42,529 bases of DNA from an uncultured Sphingobacteriaceae bacterium (GTDB lineage: Bacteria > Bacteroidota > Bacteroidia > Sphingobacteriales > Sphingobacteriaceae): positions 1 to 42,529 of the forward strand of contig CAMPKC010000042.1 of assembly GCA_946887045.1 (NCBI GenBank), read 5' to 3'. Shown piece by piece: positions 8,654 through 16,065 of the stretch; the stretch's first letter is position 1; each line of letters starts with the position of its first letter. The position numbers and the translations under genes are program-made. The notes under the pieces are model-generated. The model made no database searches and was not told the DNA's origin. It was given only the letters and a program-made list of their open reading frames with translations.

Positions 8654-10012
8654 CTAAATTGCTAAAGCTTTATCTGCAAGCCGACCTAAATCTATACCTC
8701 CAAAATCGCCCGAGCTCATAAGAAGCAAGTTTTTACCCTTATAATTAATATAACTCAAAAATTCGACCAATATTTCTGAATTGTTGAAAAAAATTAACTC
8801 ATCGTTATTAAAAGCCTTTTTTACCTCGTATTCGGTATATGGCTCCAAATTCTTCTGCTCAAATGTGCGTCTGTTAATGAATACAACTGCGGTATTTGCT
8901 GTATTCATACAGTCCTTATATTCGTCCAGGAAATTTTTATCCAAACTACTGAACGTATGAAGCTCCATAACCGCAACTAACTCCCTATCAGGAAACTGAT
9001 CCTTTACCGCATTAAGAGTTGCCCTTAACTTAGAGGGCGAATGTGCAAAATCTTTGTATACTGAAGTATGCTCATTCTTGCCCAAAAGTTCCAATCTCTT
9101 TGCTGCTCCTTTGAATGATCTCATTGCCTGGTAAAAATCGTAATCACTGATATTCAACTGCTTACAGGCATTATGTGCGGCCTCCAGATTCTGTAGGTTA
9201 TGTCTTCCAAATACGGAAAGAGGAATAAACGCACCGTCCACTTTAAGGGAAGTCACCCCGTGTTCTGTTACACTTTGTGGTTCCGAATATTCTATTTTTG
9301 TTAAGGGAGCCGATGATTTCTCAACAATGAATTTTACATGTTCGTCTTCTGAATTGTAAATAATTATCCCACCAGGAGTAATCGTATTAAGAAATATTTT
9401 AAACTGCTCAATATAGCTCTCGAAAGTCGGAAAGACATTGATGTGATCCCAAGCTATTCCGCTTATAATACCAATGTTGGCATTATACAAATGAAACTTA
9501 GGACGCCTGTCAATTGGAGATGCTAAATATTCATCTCCTTCTATAATCATAACCGGAGCATCCGACATTTTCACCATTGCCTCGAAACCTTCTAATTGGG
9601 CCCCTACCAGATAATCAAATTCTTGATTGCATGCCTTTAGGACATGTAAAATCATCGACGTAATAGTTGTCTTTCCATGACTCCCTCCAACTACAACTCT
9701 TATTTTGTCTTTTGATTGTTCATAAATATATTCTGGATAAGAATATATTTTTAAGCCAAGCTCTTGTGCCCGTAACAATTCCGGGTTATCCACCCGCGCA
9801 TGCATCCCTAGAATAACAGCATCAATATCACTGGTAATATTTTCCGGAAACCACCCTAATTTGGATGGCAAAACTTTATATTTCTCTAATCGAGAACGTG
9901 ATGGCTCGTAAATTGCATCATCAGAGCCAGTAATAGTATATCCTTTTAGAGATAATGCAATTGCCATATTATGCATTGCACTACCGCCAATGGCAATTAA
10001 ATGTACGCGCAT
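8654..10012 (-). CDS. mpl: Murein peptide ligase (UDP-MurNAc:L-Ala-gamma-D-Glu-mDAP ligase)
   Basis: A cytosolic Mur-ligase-family enzyme that attaches recycled murein tripeptide to UDP-MurNAc, bypassing MurC, MurD and MurE. It has an N-terminal Rossmann-like domain (HLIAIGGSAMHNMA), the ATP-binding loop GGSHGKTT at 109-116, the Mur-ligase central blocks EGDEYL and IAWDHINVFPT, and C-terminal YKDFAHSPSKLRATLNAV. Its length of 452 aa fits Mpl and its HGKTT loop distinguishes it from MurC. It lies in a leftward block 60 nt after prmA and just before xre. Its presence indicates meso-diaminopimelate wall chemistry and peptidoglycan recycling. Confidence 0.9.
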   Translation of the reverse strand: MRVHLIAIGGSAMHNMAIALSLKGYTITGSDDAIYEPSRSRLEKYKVLPSKLGWFPENITSDIDAVILGMHARVDNPELLRAQELGLKIYSYPEYIYEQSKDKIRVVVGGSHGKTTITSMILHVLKACNQEFDYLVGAQLEGFEAMVKMSDAPVMIIEGDEYLASPIDRRPKFHLYNANIGIISGIAWDHINVFPTFESYIEQFKIFLNTITPGGIIIYNSEDEHVKFIVEKSSAPLTKIEYSEPQSVTEHGVTSLKVDGAFIPLSVFGRHNLQNLEAAHNACKQLNISDYDFYQAMRSFKGAAKRLELLGKNEHTSVYKDFAHSPSKLRATLNAVKDQFPDRELVAVMELHTFSSLDKNFLDEYKDCMNTANTAVVFINRRTFEQKNLEPYTEYEVKKAFNNDELIFFNNSEILVEFLSYINYKGKNLLLMSSGDFGGIDLGRLADKALAI

Positions 10013-10072
10013 TAAGTTAATTAGTAAAAAATCTTGTTAAAGTTACAAGATACTATTTAAAAGAGATTTCTT

Positions 10073-10912
10073 TTACGTTTGTTTTAAAAACTTTGCAGAA
10101 CACCAATTATCCAGCAATTTTTTCTTTACAAAGGATAAGTTCAAGGCAGAAGCTTTGTCAATTAAACTATCCAAATCTGTGTCATAAAATCCGCTTATAT
10201 ATAGTTCACCGCCGGGAGACAACACTTCAGAATAACGATCAAACTGATCTAAAAGTATATTCCGGTTAATATTGGCAAGAACTATATCAAATTCCTTTTC
10301 AGGGATGACATCCTTAGATCCGCAGAGAATTTGATTAAATGGAGTATGATTCAAACGGGAGTTTTCAATCATACTGTCATAGCAGATAGGATCATAATCA
10401 ATCGCTGTGATATCTGTTGCGCCCAGCTTATAAGCCAGTATGGCAAGAATTCCGGTACCTGCCCCCATATCCAGGACTCGTTTATTACCAAAATCCTCTT
10501 CCATGATAAACTCCATCATCATAGTTGTTGTTTGATGATGGCCGGTGCCAAACGACATTTTGGGATCAATAATTATTTCTAAGGGGTATTCTGGCTTTGG
10601 CTGATGAAAAGTAGCACGAACATAACCTCGCTCTTTGATATAAAGAGGTTCAAAATTACTTTCCCAAATTTGATTCCAGTTCTTTTGAGCGACCTGATTT
10701 TGCTCCCAGGAAAAAGAGTATATTTCTTTATAGGGTAATAAAGCATTGTTAAAATCATCTTCATTAAACTCCGCAGATTTTATATATGCATTAAATCCTT
10801 CCGGAGTTTCTTCAAAGGTATCGAAACCTGCTTCACCAAGGGCGTTGATGAGCAGATCTCTTTGATAGTCCTCTTTGGTTTCTATATTAAAAACAAATTC
10901 TAAATATGCCAA
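10073..10912 (-). CDS. prmA: Ribosomal protein L11 methyltransferase
   Basis: A SAM-dependent methyltransferase that trimethylates ribosomal protein L11. Motifs are the PrmA hallmark FGTGHHQTT at about 121-129, SAM-binding motif I VLDMGAGTG at 146-154, an acidic motif II (AIDYDPICYDSMIENSRLN) and the NINRN catalytic-loop variant typical of PrmA. It is 279 aa, the usual length. It begins 3 nt after the tpiA stop, so the two are cotranscribed and probably translationally coupled. Confidence 0.93.
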   Translation of the reverse strand: MAYLEFVFNIETKEDYQRDLLINALGEAGFDTFEETPEGFNAYIKSAEFNEDDFNNALLPYKEIYSFSWEQNQVAQKNWNQIWESNFEPLYIKERGYVRATFHQPKPEYPLEIIIDPKMSFGTGHHQTTTMMMEFIMEEDFGNKRVLDMGAGTGILAILAYKLGATDITAIDYDPICYDSMIENSRLNHTPFNQILCGSKDVIPEKEFDIVLANINRNILLDQFDRYSEVLSPGGELYISGFYDTDLDSLIDKASALNLSFVKKKLLDNWCSAKFLKQT

Positions 10913-10915
10913 TTA

Positions 10916-11683
10916 CTAAGAATTAAAAGCTTTAACAATATCAGTGAAGTCTCTTGATTTTAATGAAGCTCCTCCAATCAACCCACCATCAATATCTGGC
11001 TGAGCGAACAACTCGGCAGCATTTTTCGGGTTGCAACTTCCTCCGTACAAAATAGTTGTATTTTCAGCGGTGTCAGCATCGTATTTCGCTGCTATTTCTT
11101 TACGAATAAATGCATGTATTTCCTGTGCCTGCTCAGAAGTAGCGGTTACACCTGTACCTATTGCCCAAACCGGCTCGTAAGCAATAATCGCCTTCGAAAA
11201 CTCCTCCGCAGATAAATGAAAAATACCTTCTTCTAACTGAGCTTTGATCAAATCGAAATGTATGTTTTGGTTTCTTTCTTCTAAAGTTTCGCCGATGCAG
11301 AAAATTGGTCTTAAACCAGCTTTTAAAGCTGCGTCAACCTTTGGTGCAAGACTTTGATTTGTTTCACCGAAATACTGACGACGCTCAGAATGGCCTAAGA
11401 TTACAGAAGCTGCGCCAACGGATTTTAACATATTTGCAGATATTTCACCGGTATATGCACCCGATTCAGCATGATGGCAGTTTTGTGCGCCAACACTTAC
11501 ACGGGTATTATTTTTTGCCAGTTGTACTAAACTATGAATATGAACAAATGAAGGACATACAATTACTTCCTGATCGCCATGTGCTTCATCATTAACCATG
11601 TGCAATACTTCAGAAAACAAGGTCATTCCTGATGTATAATCTAAGTTCATTTTCCAGTTACCGGCAACAATTTTTTTTCTCAT
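10916..11683 (-). CDS. tpiA: Triosephosphate isomerase
   Basis: A glycolytic enzyme interconverting dihydroxyacetone phosphate and glyceraldehyde 3-phosphate in the cytosol. All catalytic residues are present: K11 in AGNWKMN, H98 in ILGHSERR and E170 in AYEPVWAIGTG. The phosphate-binding loop follows that glutamate and LYGGSCNPKNA is near the C-terminus. It is 255 aa. It sits in a tight leftward operon, 11 nt after the GlmU-like gene and 3 nt before prmA. Confidence 0.97.
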   Translation of the reverse strand: MRKKIVAGNWKMNLDYTSGMTLFSEVLHMVNDEAHGDQEVIVCPSFVHIHSLVQLAKNNTRVSVGAQNCHHAESGAYTGEISANMLKSVGAASVILGHSERRQYFGETNQSLAPKVDAALKAGLRPIFCIGETLEERNQNIHFDLIKAQLEEGIFHLSAEEFSKAIIAYEPVWAIGTGVTATSEQAQEIHAFIRKEIAAKYDADTAENTTILYGGSCNPKNAAELFAQPDIDGGLIGGASLKSRDFTDIVKAFNS

Positions 11684-11694
11684 TATTATTTGTG

Positions 11695-12873
11695 TTAAAA
11701 GTTTCTATACGATTGTGTTAATTCAAAAACTTTGATTAAAATTTCCTTTTCAATATCATCAAATACCCGACCTCGTCTTTCAAAAACCTTCTCTGTTGTT
11801 TCGAAAACCTTATTCAAAGAATATAGCTCAAAACCTTGAGCCCCACCCCATGCAAAGTCAGGAATAAAATTCCGCGGATAACCCGCCCCAAAGACATTGG
11901 CACTAACGCCAACTACCGTACCTGTATTGAACATGGTATTAATACCGCATTTAGCATGGTCCGCCATTATGAGTCCACAAAATTGCATTCCGGTTTTGCG
12001 AAAAGTTTTTTTATTATAATCCCAAAGCTTTACTTCTGCGTAATTATTCTTCAAATTAGAATTATTGGAGTCGGCACCAATATTGCACCATTCCCCCAAT
12101 ACTGCATTACCTAAAAAACCATCATGCCCCTTAGACGAATAACCGTGGATTACCGCATTATTTATCTCGCCCCCAACTTTGCTAAAAGGACCGATTGTAG
12201 TCTTTCCATAAATTTTAGCTCCCATCTTAATCTGAGAATCATTACATAGCGCGAAAGAACCCCGAATCATAGATCCTTCCCATACTTCAGAATTTTTGCC
12301 AAGATAAATAGGTCCTTCTTTTGAATTGAATGTTGAACATTCAGCTACAGCTCCTTCCTCAACGAAAATATTATCGCCTAAAATACTGTTGCTGCTGCTT
12401 AATTGCTGTGATGTTCGTCCGGAAGTTAAAAGTTCAAAATCATTCTTCAACTCAATATCATTAAGTCTGAAAATATCTTCGGGAAATATTATCCTGGTAA
12501 AATCGCCGGAAAATTCAACCTGCTTGAATTTTGATGGATCAGAAAAATGGGTAGTATTTGCTTGTTTTAGCTTTACGGCAATGTTGATTCCATTTTGCAC
12601 AAGCATCTCCCCTTCATTTAATTTATCCATTGCTTCAAGCAAAGCTTGGGTTGGACAAATAGAGCCATTGATGAAAATATTATTTTCCGAGGTTAAATAA
12701 GGGAATTTAGTCTGAAGATAGCCTTCAGTAAGAAACGATGCGTTATTTTTCAACCGCTTTTCCCATTTTTCGGCTATGGTAAGAATACCAACTCTTAAAT
12801 CAGCCACGGGCCGGGTTAAGGTCAGCGGAAATAAACTATTTCTGGCAGAATCATCAAAAAGAATGATAGTCAT
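11695..12873 (-). CDS. Alternative GlmU-like sugar-phosphate nucleotidyltransferase/acetyltransferase
   Basis: A 392-aa protein of the Bacteroidota GlmU-like family, expected to make UDP-GlcNAc or a related nucleotide sugar. The N-terminal part (MTIILFDD...LFPLTLTRPVADLRVGILTIAEKW) resembles a nucleotidyltransferase core. The C-terminal half (about 180-370) has the hexapeptide-repeat pattern of a left-handed beta helix (VEEGAVAECSTFNSKEGPIYLGKNSEVWEGSMIRG). ATG 12873 is preferred to an upstream TTG at 12882 because a perfect -7 box ends 6 nt before the ATG. It heads the operon with tpiA and prmA, separated from rpmE2 by a terminator. The exact sugar is not certain. Confidence 0.8.
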   Translation of the reverse strand: MTIILFDDSARNSLFPLTLTRPVADLRVGILTIAEKWEKRLKNNASFLTEGYLQTKFPYLTSENNIFINGSICPTQALLEAMDKLNEGEMLVQNGINIAVKLKQANTTHFSDPSKFKQVEFSGDFTRIIFPEDIFRLNDIELKNDFELLTSGRTSQQLSSSNSILGDNIFVEEGAVAECSTFNSKEGPIYLGKNSEVWEGSMIRGSFALCNDSQIKMGAKIYGKTTIGPFSKVGGEINNAVIHGYSSKGHDGFLGNAVLGEWCNIGADSNNSNLKNNYAEVKLWDYNKKTFRKTGMQFCGLIMADHAKCGINTMFNTGTVVGVSANVFGAGYPRNFIPDFAWGGAQGFELYSLNKVFETTEKVFERRGRVFDDIEKEILIKVFELTQSYRNF

Positions 12874-12879
12874 AGGGGG

Positions 12880-12887
12880 CAAAAATA
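12880..12887 (-). promoter_or_regulatory. -7 promoter element of the glmU-like/tpiA/prmA operon
   Basis: On the minus strand TATTTTTG is a perfect TAnnTTTG box, embedded in the T-tract of the rpmE2 terminator. The predicted start site is about 12875, within 2 nt of the ATG at 12873, so the operon mRNA would be leaderless. No clear -33 box is visible. Confidence 0.6.
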
Positions 12888-12916
12888 AAAAAAGTCCCGG
12901 CGTAAACCGGGACTTT
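12888..12916 (-). terminator. Intrinsic terminator of rpmE2
   Basis: A perfect 10-bp stem, AAAGTCCCGG/CCGGGACTTT, with a 6-nt loop. In the minus direction it is followed by a run of seven T. Confidence 0.92.
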
Positions 12917-12935
12917 CAAATATTTAAGAATTTTA

Positions 12936-13184
12936 TTACTTTTTATTATAGCGAGAACGGAATTTATCGATACGTCCTGCAGTATCAACAAGTTTCATTT
13001 TACCTGTATAAAACGGATGAGATGTGTGAGAGATCTCCAATTTAATAAGTGGATACTCATTACCATCTTCGTATTTGATAGTTTCTTTAGATTCTATGCA
13101 AGATTTGGTCAGAAAAGAGTAGTCGTTAGACATATCTTTAAAAACTACCAATCTATAATTTTTTGGATGCAAATCAGCCTTCAT
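12936..13184 (-). CDS. rpmE2: Ribosomal protein bL31, type B (zinc-independent)
   Basis: An 82-aa protein of the large ribosomal subunit. The sequence ([19 protein letters not shown]...[28 protein letters not shown]) is that of type B L31. It has a single Cys and lacks the CxxC zinc ligands of type A, so it needs no zinc. It has its own promoter and terminator and is monocistronic. A weak AAGGA purine stretch lies 8-9 nt before the ATG, more than most genes here have. Confidence 0.96.
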   Translation of the reverse strand: MKADLHPKNYRLVVFKDMSNDYSFLTKSCIESKETIKYEDGNEYPLIKLEISHTSHPFYTGKMKLVDTAGRIDKFRSRYNKK

Positions 13185-13207
13185 GGTTCATTCCTTTTTA
13201 AGAGGCG

Positions 13208-13238
13208 CAAATATATATCTATTTGACATATTTTCAAA
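13208..13238 (-). promoter_or_regulatory. Promoter of rpmE2 (TTTG-N19-TATATTTG)
   Basis: On the minus strand TTTG (13238-13235) and a perfect -7 box TATATTTG (13215-13208) are exactly 19 bp apart. The predicted leader is about 20 nt. This is the clearest promoter in the window. Confidence 0.85.
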
Positions 13239-13301
13239 CACAATTTTCAAAAGATTTCAGATTCAGAATTTCACGCTTGTAATTCTTCTTTAAATACATC
13301 C

Positions 13302-13700
13302 TTATAAATCCTGGCAAAGTTCAATCAAAACGCCATTTGCATCTTTTGGATGCAGAAAACACACAAGCTTATTATCTGCTCCGGGTTTAGGTACATCAGA
13401 TAACAAATGAAATCCTTCCTCTTTTAAGCGCTTCATTTCGGCCCTGATATCATCAACGCTAACAGCTATATGATGAATACCCTCCCCTCTTTTTTCAATA
13501 AATTTGGCTATCGGACTATCAAGGGAGTCGGCTTCTAAAAGTTCAATTTTTTCATCACCAATTCTGAAAAACTCTGTAATAACACCTTCCGATTTAACGA
13601 TTTCCCGCTTATAACTTTTGAAACCTAAGAGTCTCTCGTAAATACCTGAGGCTTGCTCAATATTTCGCACTGCAATACCGATATGCTCAATTTTCTTCAT
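13302..13700 (-). CDS. mce: Methylmalonyl-CoA epimerase
   Basis: A 132-aa member of the vicinal oxygen chelate (glyoxalase) fold that interconverts the R and S forms of methylmalonyl-CoA in propionate/succinate metabolism. It has the two-repeat layout: EHIGIAVRNIEQA at the start and GIHHIAVSVDDIRAEMK in the middle. Likely metal ligands are H6, H76 or H77, and E127 in VLIELCQ. It is divergent from iscS, about 110 bp away. The mutase partner, which needs B12, is not in the window; the link to B12 matters because metE here is under a B12 riboswitch. Confidence 0.92.
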   Translation of the reverse strand: MKKIEHIGIAVRNIEQASGIYERLLGFKSYKREIVKSEGVITEFFRIGDEKIELLEADSLDSPIAKFIEKRGEGIHHIAVSVDDIRAEMKRLKEEGFHLLSDVPKPGADNKLVCFLHPKDANGVLIELCQDL

Positions 13701-13775
13701 GTTTATTTAGGGTAAAAATGACTTTTTATCTATATTTAGACTGGTTTTAAGTGATGTGATCAGCTAAAAGATTAC

Positions 13776-13783
13776 TATCTTTG
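13776..13783 (+). promoter_or_regulatory. -7 promoter element of iscS
   Basis: TATCTTTG, a perfect TAnnTTTG box, 27 nt before the iscS ATG. The predicted leader is about 23 nt. No good -33 box. Confidence 0.6.
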
Positions 13784-13810
13784 TAGATAAATATAGTTTT
13801 TAGTTTTAAT

Positions 13811-15022
13811 ATGAATCTTCCAATATATTTAGATAATAACGCTACCACTCCGATGGACCCGCGAGTACTTGAAGCAATGATACCTTATTTCACGCAGAAA
13901 TTCGGCAATGCAGCAAGCAGAAATCATCCTTTTGGATGGGCCGCGGAAGAAGGAGTAGACTATGCCCGCGAACAAGTAGCAAAACTGATTGGTGCTAACG
14001 AAAAAGAGATAATCTTTACTTCCGGTGCCACCGAAGCTAACAACCTTGCATTAAAAGGTGTTTTTGAAATGTACAAAGACAAAGGTAATCACATAATTAC
14101 CTGTACTACCGAGCATAAAGCAGTTTTAGATGCTTGTAAACACCTCGAAAAACAAGGAGCAAATGTTACTTATCTTCAAGTTAAGTCTGATGGTCTGATT
14201 GATCTTCAGGAGCTTGAAAATGCGATGACTGATAAAACGATACTTGTTGCCATTATGTACGGTAACAACGAAATCGGAGTAATTCAGCCAATAAAAGAAA
14301 TCTCTGCTATTGCTCATAAACATGGTGCTTTATTTTTCACTGACGCTACTCAGGCTGTAGGAAAAATCCCGGTAGATGTTATAGCAGATGGTATTGACTT
14401 AATGTCTTTTTCGGCGCATAAAATGTACGGCCCCAAAGGTGTTGGTGCTTTGTATGTACGCAGAAAGAATCCAAGGGTTAAAGTTACGGCGCAAATGGAT
14501 GGCGGTGGCCACGAACGAGGAATGCGTTCGGGTACGTTAAATGTTCCTGGAATTGTGGGCTTTGGTAAAGCCTGCGAACTTTGCAGACTGGAAATGGCAG
14601 ATGAAGCAAAACGTCTTTCGGCTTTACGCGATAAACTGGAAAGCTCTTTAACTACACTTGAAGAAAGTTATGTCAATGGTAACCGTGAGCACAGACTTCC
14701 TCATGTAGCTAATATTTCTTTTAAATATGTTGAAGGAGAAGGATTAATGATGGCAATGAAAGACATGGCCGTTTCCTCCGGATCAGCCTGTACATCAGCT
14801 TCACTTGAACCTTCTTATGTATTAAAAAGCTTAGGCCTATCAGATGATTTGGCACACTCTTCGATACGTTTTGGACTAGGCAGATTTACAACCGAAGAGG
14901 AAGTGGATTTTGCGATTGAGCAAACGAAGAAAGCGGTTAATCACCTTCGCGACCTCTCTCCTTTATGGGAAATGTTTAAAGAAGGAATTGATCTGGACAA
15001 AGTAGAGTGGGTTGAACACTAA
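13811..15022 (+). CDS. iscS: Cysteine desulfurase IscS
   Basis: A PLP enzyme (403 aa) that removes sulfur from cysteine and passes it to IscU as a persulfide. The N-terminal [19 protein letters not shown], the PLP lysine K204 in [12 protein letters not shown], and the active-site C327 in [17 protein letters not shown] mark it as a group I (IscS/NifS) enzyme. It is first of an iscS-iscU-iscA cluster. The chaperone genes hscA/hscB, ferredoxin and iscR that accompany it in proteobacteria are absent here. Confidence 0.95.
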   Translation: MNLPIYLDNNATTPMDPRVLEAMIPYFTQKFGNAASRNHPFGWAAEEGVDYAREQVAKLIGANEKEIIFTSGATEANNLALKGVFEMYKDKGNHIITCTTEHKAVLDACKHLEKQGANVTYLQVKSDGLIDLQELENAMTDKTILVAIMYGNNEIGVIQPIKEISAIAHKHGALFFTDATQAVGKIPVDVIADGIDLMSFSAHKMYGPKGVGALYVRRKNPRVKVTAQMDGGGHERGMRSGTLNVPGIVGFGKACELCRLEMADEAKRLSALRDKLESSLTTLEESYVNGNREHRLPHVANISFKYVEGEGLMMAMKDMAVSSGSACTSASLEPSYVLKSLGLSDDLAHSSIRFGLGRFTTEEEVDFAIEQTKKAVNHLRDLSPLWEMFKEGIDLDKVEWVEH

Positions 15023-15116
15023 ATAATGTGCAGATGATTTGATATGCAGATTATGCAAATTAAGCGAGACGCACTTACAACTTATAACATAAAACTTACA
15101 ACTAAAACTTAAAGCT

Positions 15117-15530
15117 ATGGCTTACTCAGATAAAGTTATCGATCATTACACTAATCCAAGAAACGTTGGGACCCTTGATAAAAGCAAAAACAATGTTGGA
15201 ACAGGCTTAGTTGGAGCTCCCGAATGTGGAGACGTTATGCGCCTTCAAATTGAGGTGGACGCTAATAATGTAATTACTGATGCCAAATTCAAAACCTTTG
15301 GATGTGGTTCTGCAATTGCTTCATCTTCTTTAGCTACAGAATGGTTAAAGGGAAAAAGCATTGACGATGCAATGGCAATCGACAACATGGATATTGTTGA
15401 AGAGCTGGCATTGCCACCTGTTAAGATCCACTGTTCTGTTTTGGCAGAAGATGCTATTAAAGCTGCAATTAACGATTATCGCGTTAAAAACGGATTAGAG
15501 GCCCTGGTTTCTGAAAAAGCGCATCACTAA
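15117..15530 (+). CDS. iscU: Iron-sulfur cluster scaffold IscU
   Basis: The scaffold on which [2Fe-2S] and [4Fe-4S] clusters are assembled from IscS sulfur. The three ligand cysteines are C37 (APECGD), C63 (TFGCGSA) and C106 (KIHCSVL). The LPPVK sequence at 99-103 is the HscA chaperone recognition motif, implying an HscA homologue elsewhere in the genome. It is 137 aa, slightly longer than E. coli IscU because of a short C-terminal tail. It lies 94 bp after iscS. Confidence 0.96.
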   Translation: MAYSDKVIDHYTNPRNVGTLDKSKNNVGTGLVGAPECGDVMRLQIEVDANNVITDAKFKTFGCGSAIASSSLATEWLKGKSIDDAMAIDNMDIVEELALPPVKIHCSVLAEDAIKAAINDYRVKNGLEALVSEKAHH

Positions 15531-15654
15531 TTAGATGTGAGAGAATAGATATGAGATGTGAGAACATGCATATCTATTATATATGGTTAAATGATTAGAG
15601 TTTTGGATTTGATGATCTCAAATCTAATATCTCAATCTTAAATCTTTTAAACAA
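15531..15654. repeat. AT-rich intergenic segment with short repeats between iscU and iscA
   Basis: AGATGTGAGA occurs twice with a 21-bp offset (15533-15542 and 15554-15563). Further on are the partly complementary strings TCTCAAATCTAATATCTCAAT and variants. The gap between iscS and iscU has a similar style (TGCAGAT twice). The segment holds no plausible gene. It is likely low-complexity spacer DNA, as is common in this family. Confidence 0.5.
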
Positions 15655-15981
15655 ATGGTTACAGTAACAGATAAAGCAAAAGAAAAAGTTGCAGAACTGG
15701 TTCAAAATTCAGGGCTGGACAACACGTATTTTCTAAGAGTATCTGTGCAGGGAGGTGGTTGCTCAGGCTTGTCCTATAAGCTTGATTTTGATAATGAAGA
15801 AAAGCCCGGCGACCAGTTCTTTGAAGATAAAGGTGTGCGGATGGCTTTAGATATGAAGTCATTCTTATATCTGGCGGGCACAGAACTCGATTTCTCGGAT
15901 GGTTTAAATGGTAAAGGTTTTAACTTTCACAATCCCAACGCTAGCAGAACCTGCGGTTGCGGAGAGAGTTTTTCTGTTTAA
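15655..15981 (+). CDS. iscA: A-type iron-sulfur carrier protein IscA
   Basis: A 108-aa A-type carrier that delivers Fe-S clusters to apoproteins. The three invariant cysteines are C36 (GGGCSGLSY) and C100/C102 (TCGCGESF). It closes the iscSUA cluster and is followed by a strong terminator. It could equally be named SufA or ErpA by sequence; the context favours IscA. Confidence 0.93.
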   Translation: MVTVTDKAKEKVAELVQNSGLDNTYFLRVSVQGGGCSGLSYKLDFDNEEKPGDQFFEDKGVRMALDMKSFLYLAGTELDFSDGLNGKGFNFHNPNASRTCGCGESFSV

Positions 15982-16000
15982 ATCTTATAAAAACTACAAC

Positions 16001-16025
16001 AAAAAGGGGCTTTTGCCCCTTTTTG
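16001..16025 (+). terminator. Intrinsic terminator of the isc cluster
   Basis: AAAAAGGGGC pairs with GCCCCTTTTT around a TTTT loop, with the T-tract ending at 16024. The final TTTTG (16021-16025) is also positioned as a -33 box for the next gene. Confidence 0.9.
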
Positions 16026-16050
16026 TGTTTAGGTATATTCTGTATACTTG
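16021..16050 (+). promoter_or_regulatory. Probable promoter of the acyl-CoA ligase gene
   Basis: TTTTG (16021-16025), 17 bp, then TATACTTG (16043-16050), which has one mismatch to TAnnTTTG. The predicted start site is about 16055, 11 nt before the ATG at 16066. Confidence 0.5.
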
Positions 16051-16065
16051 TTCCAACTAATTAAA

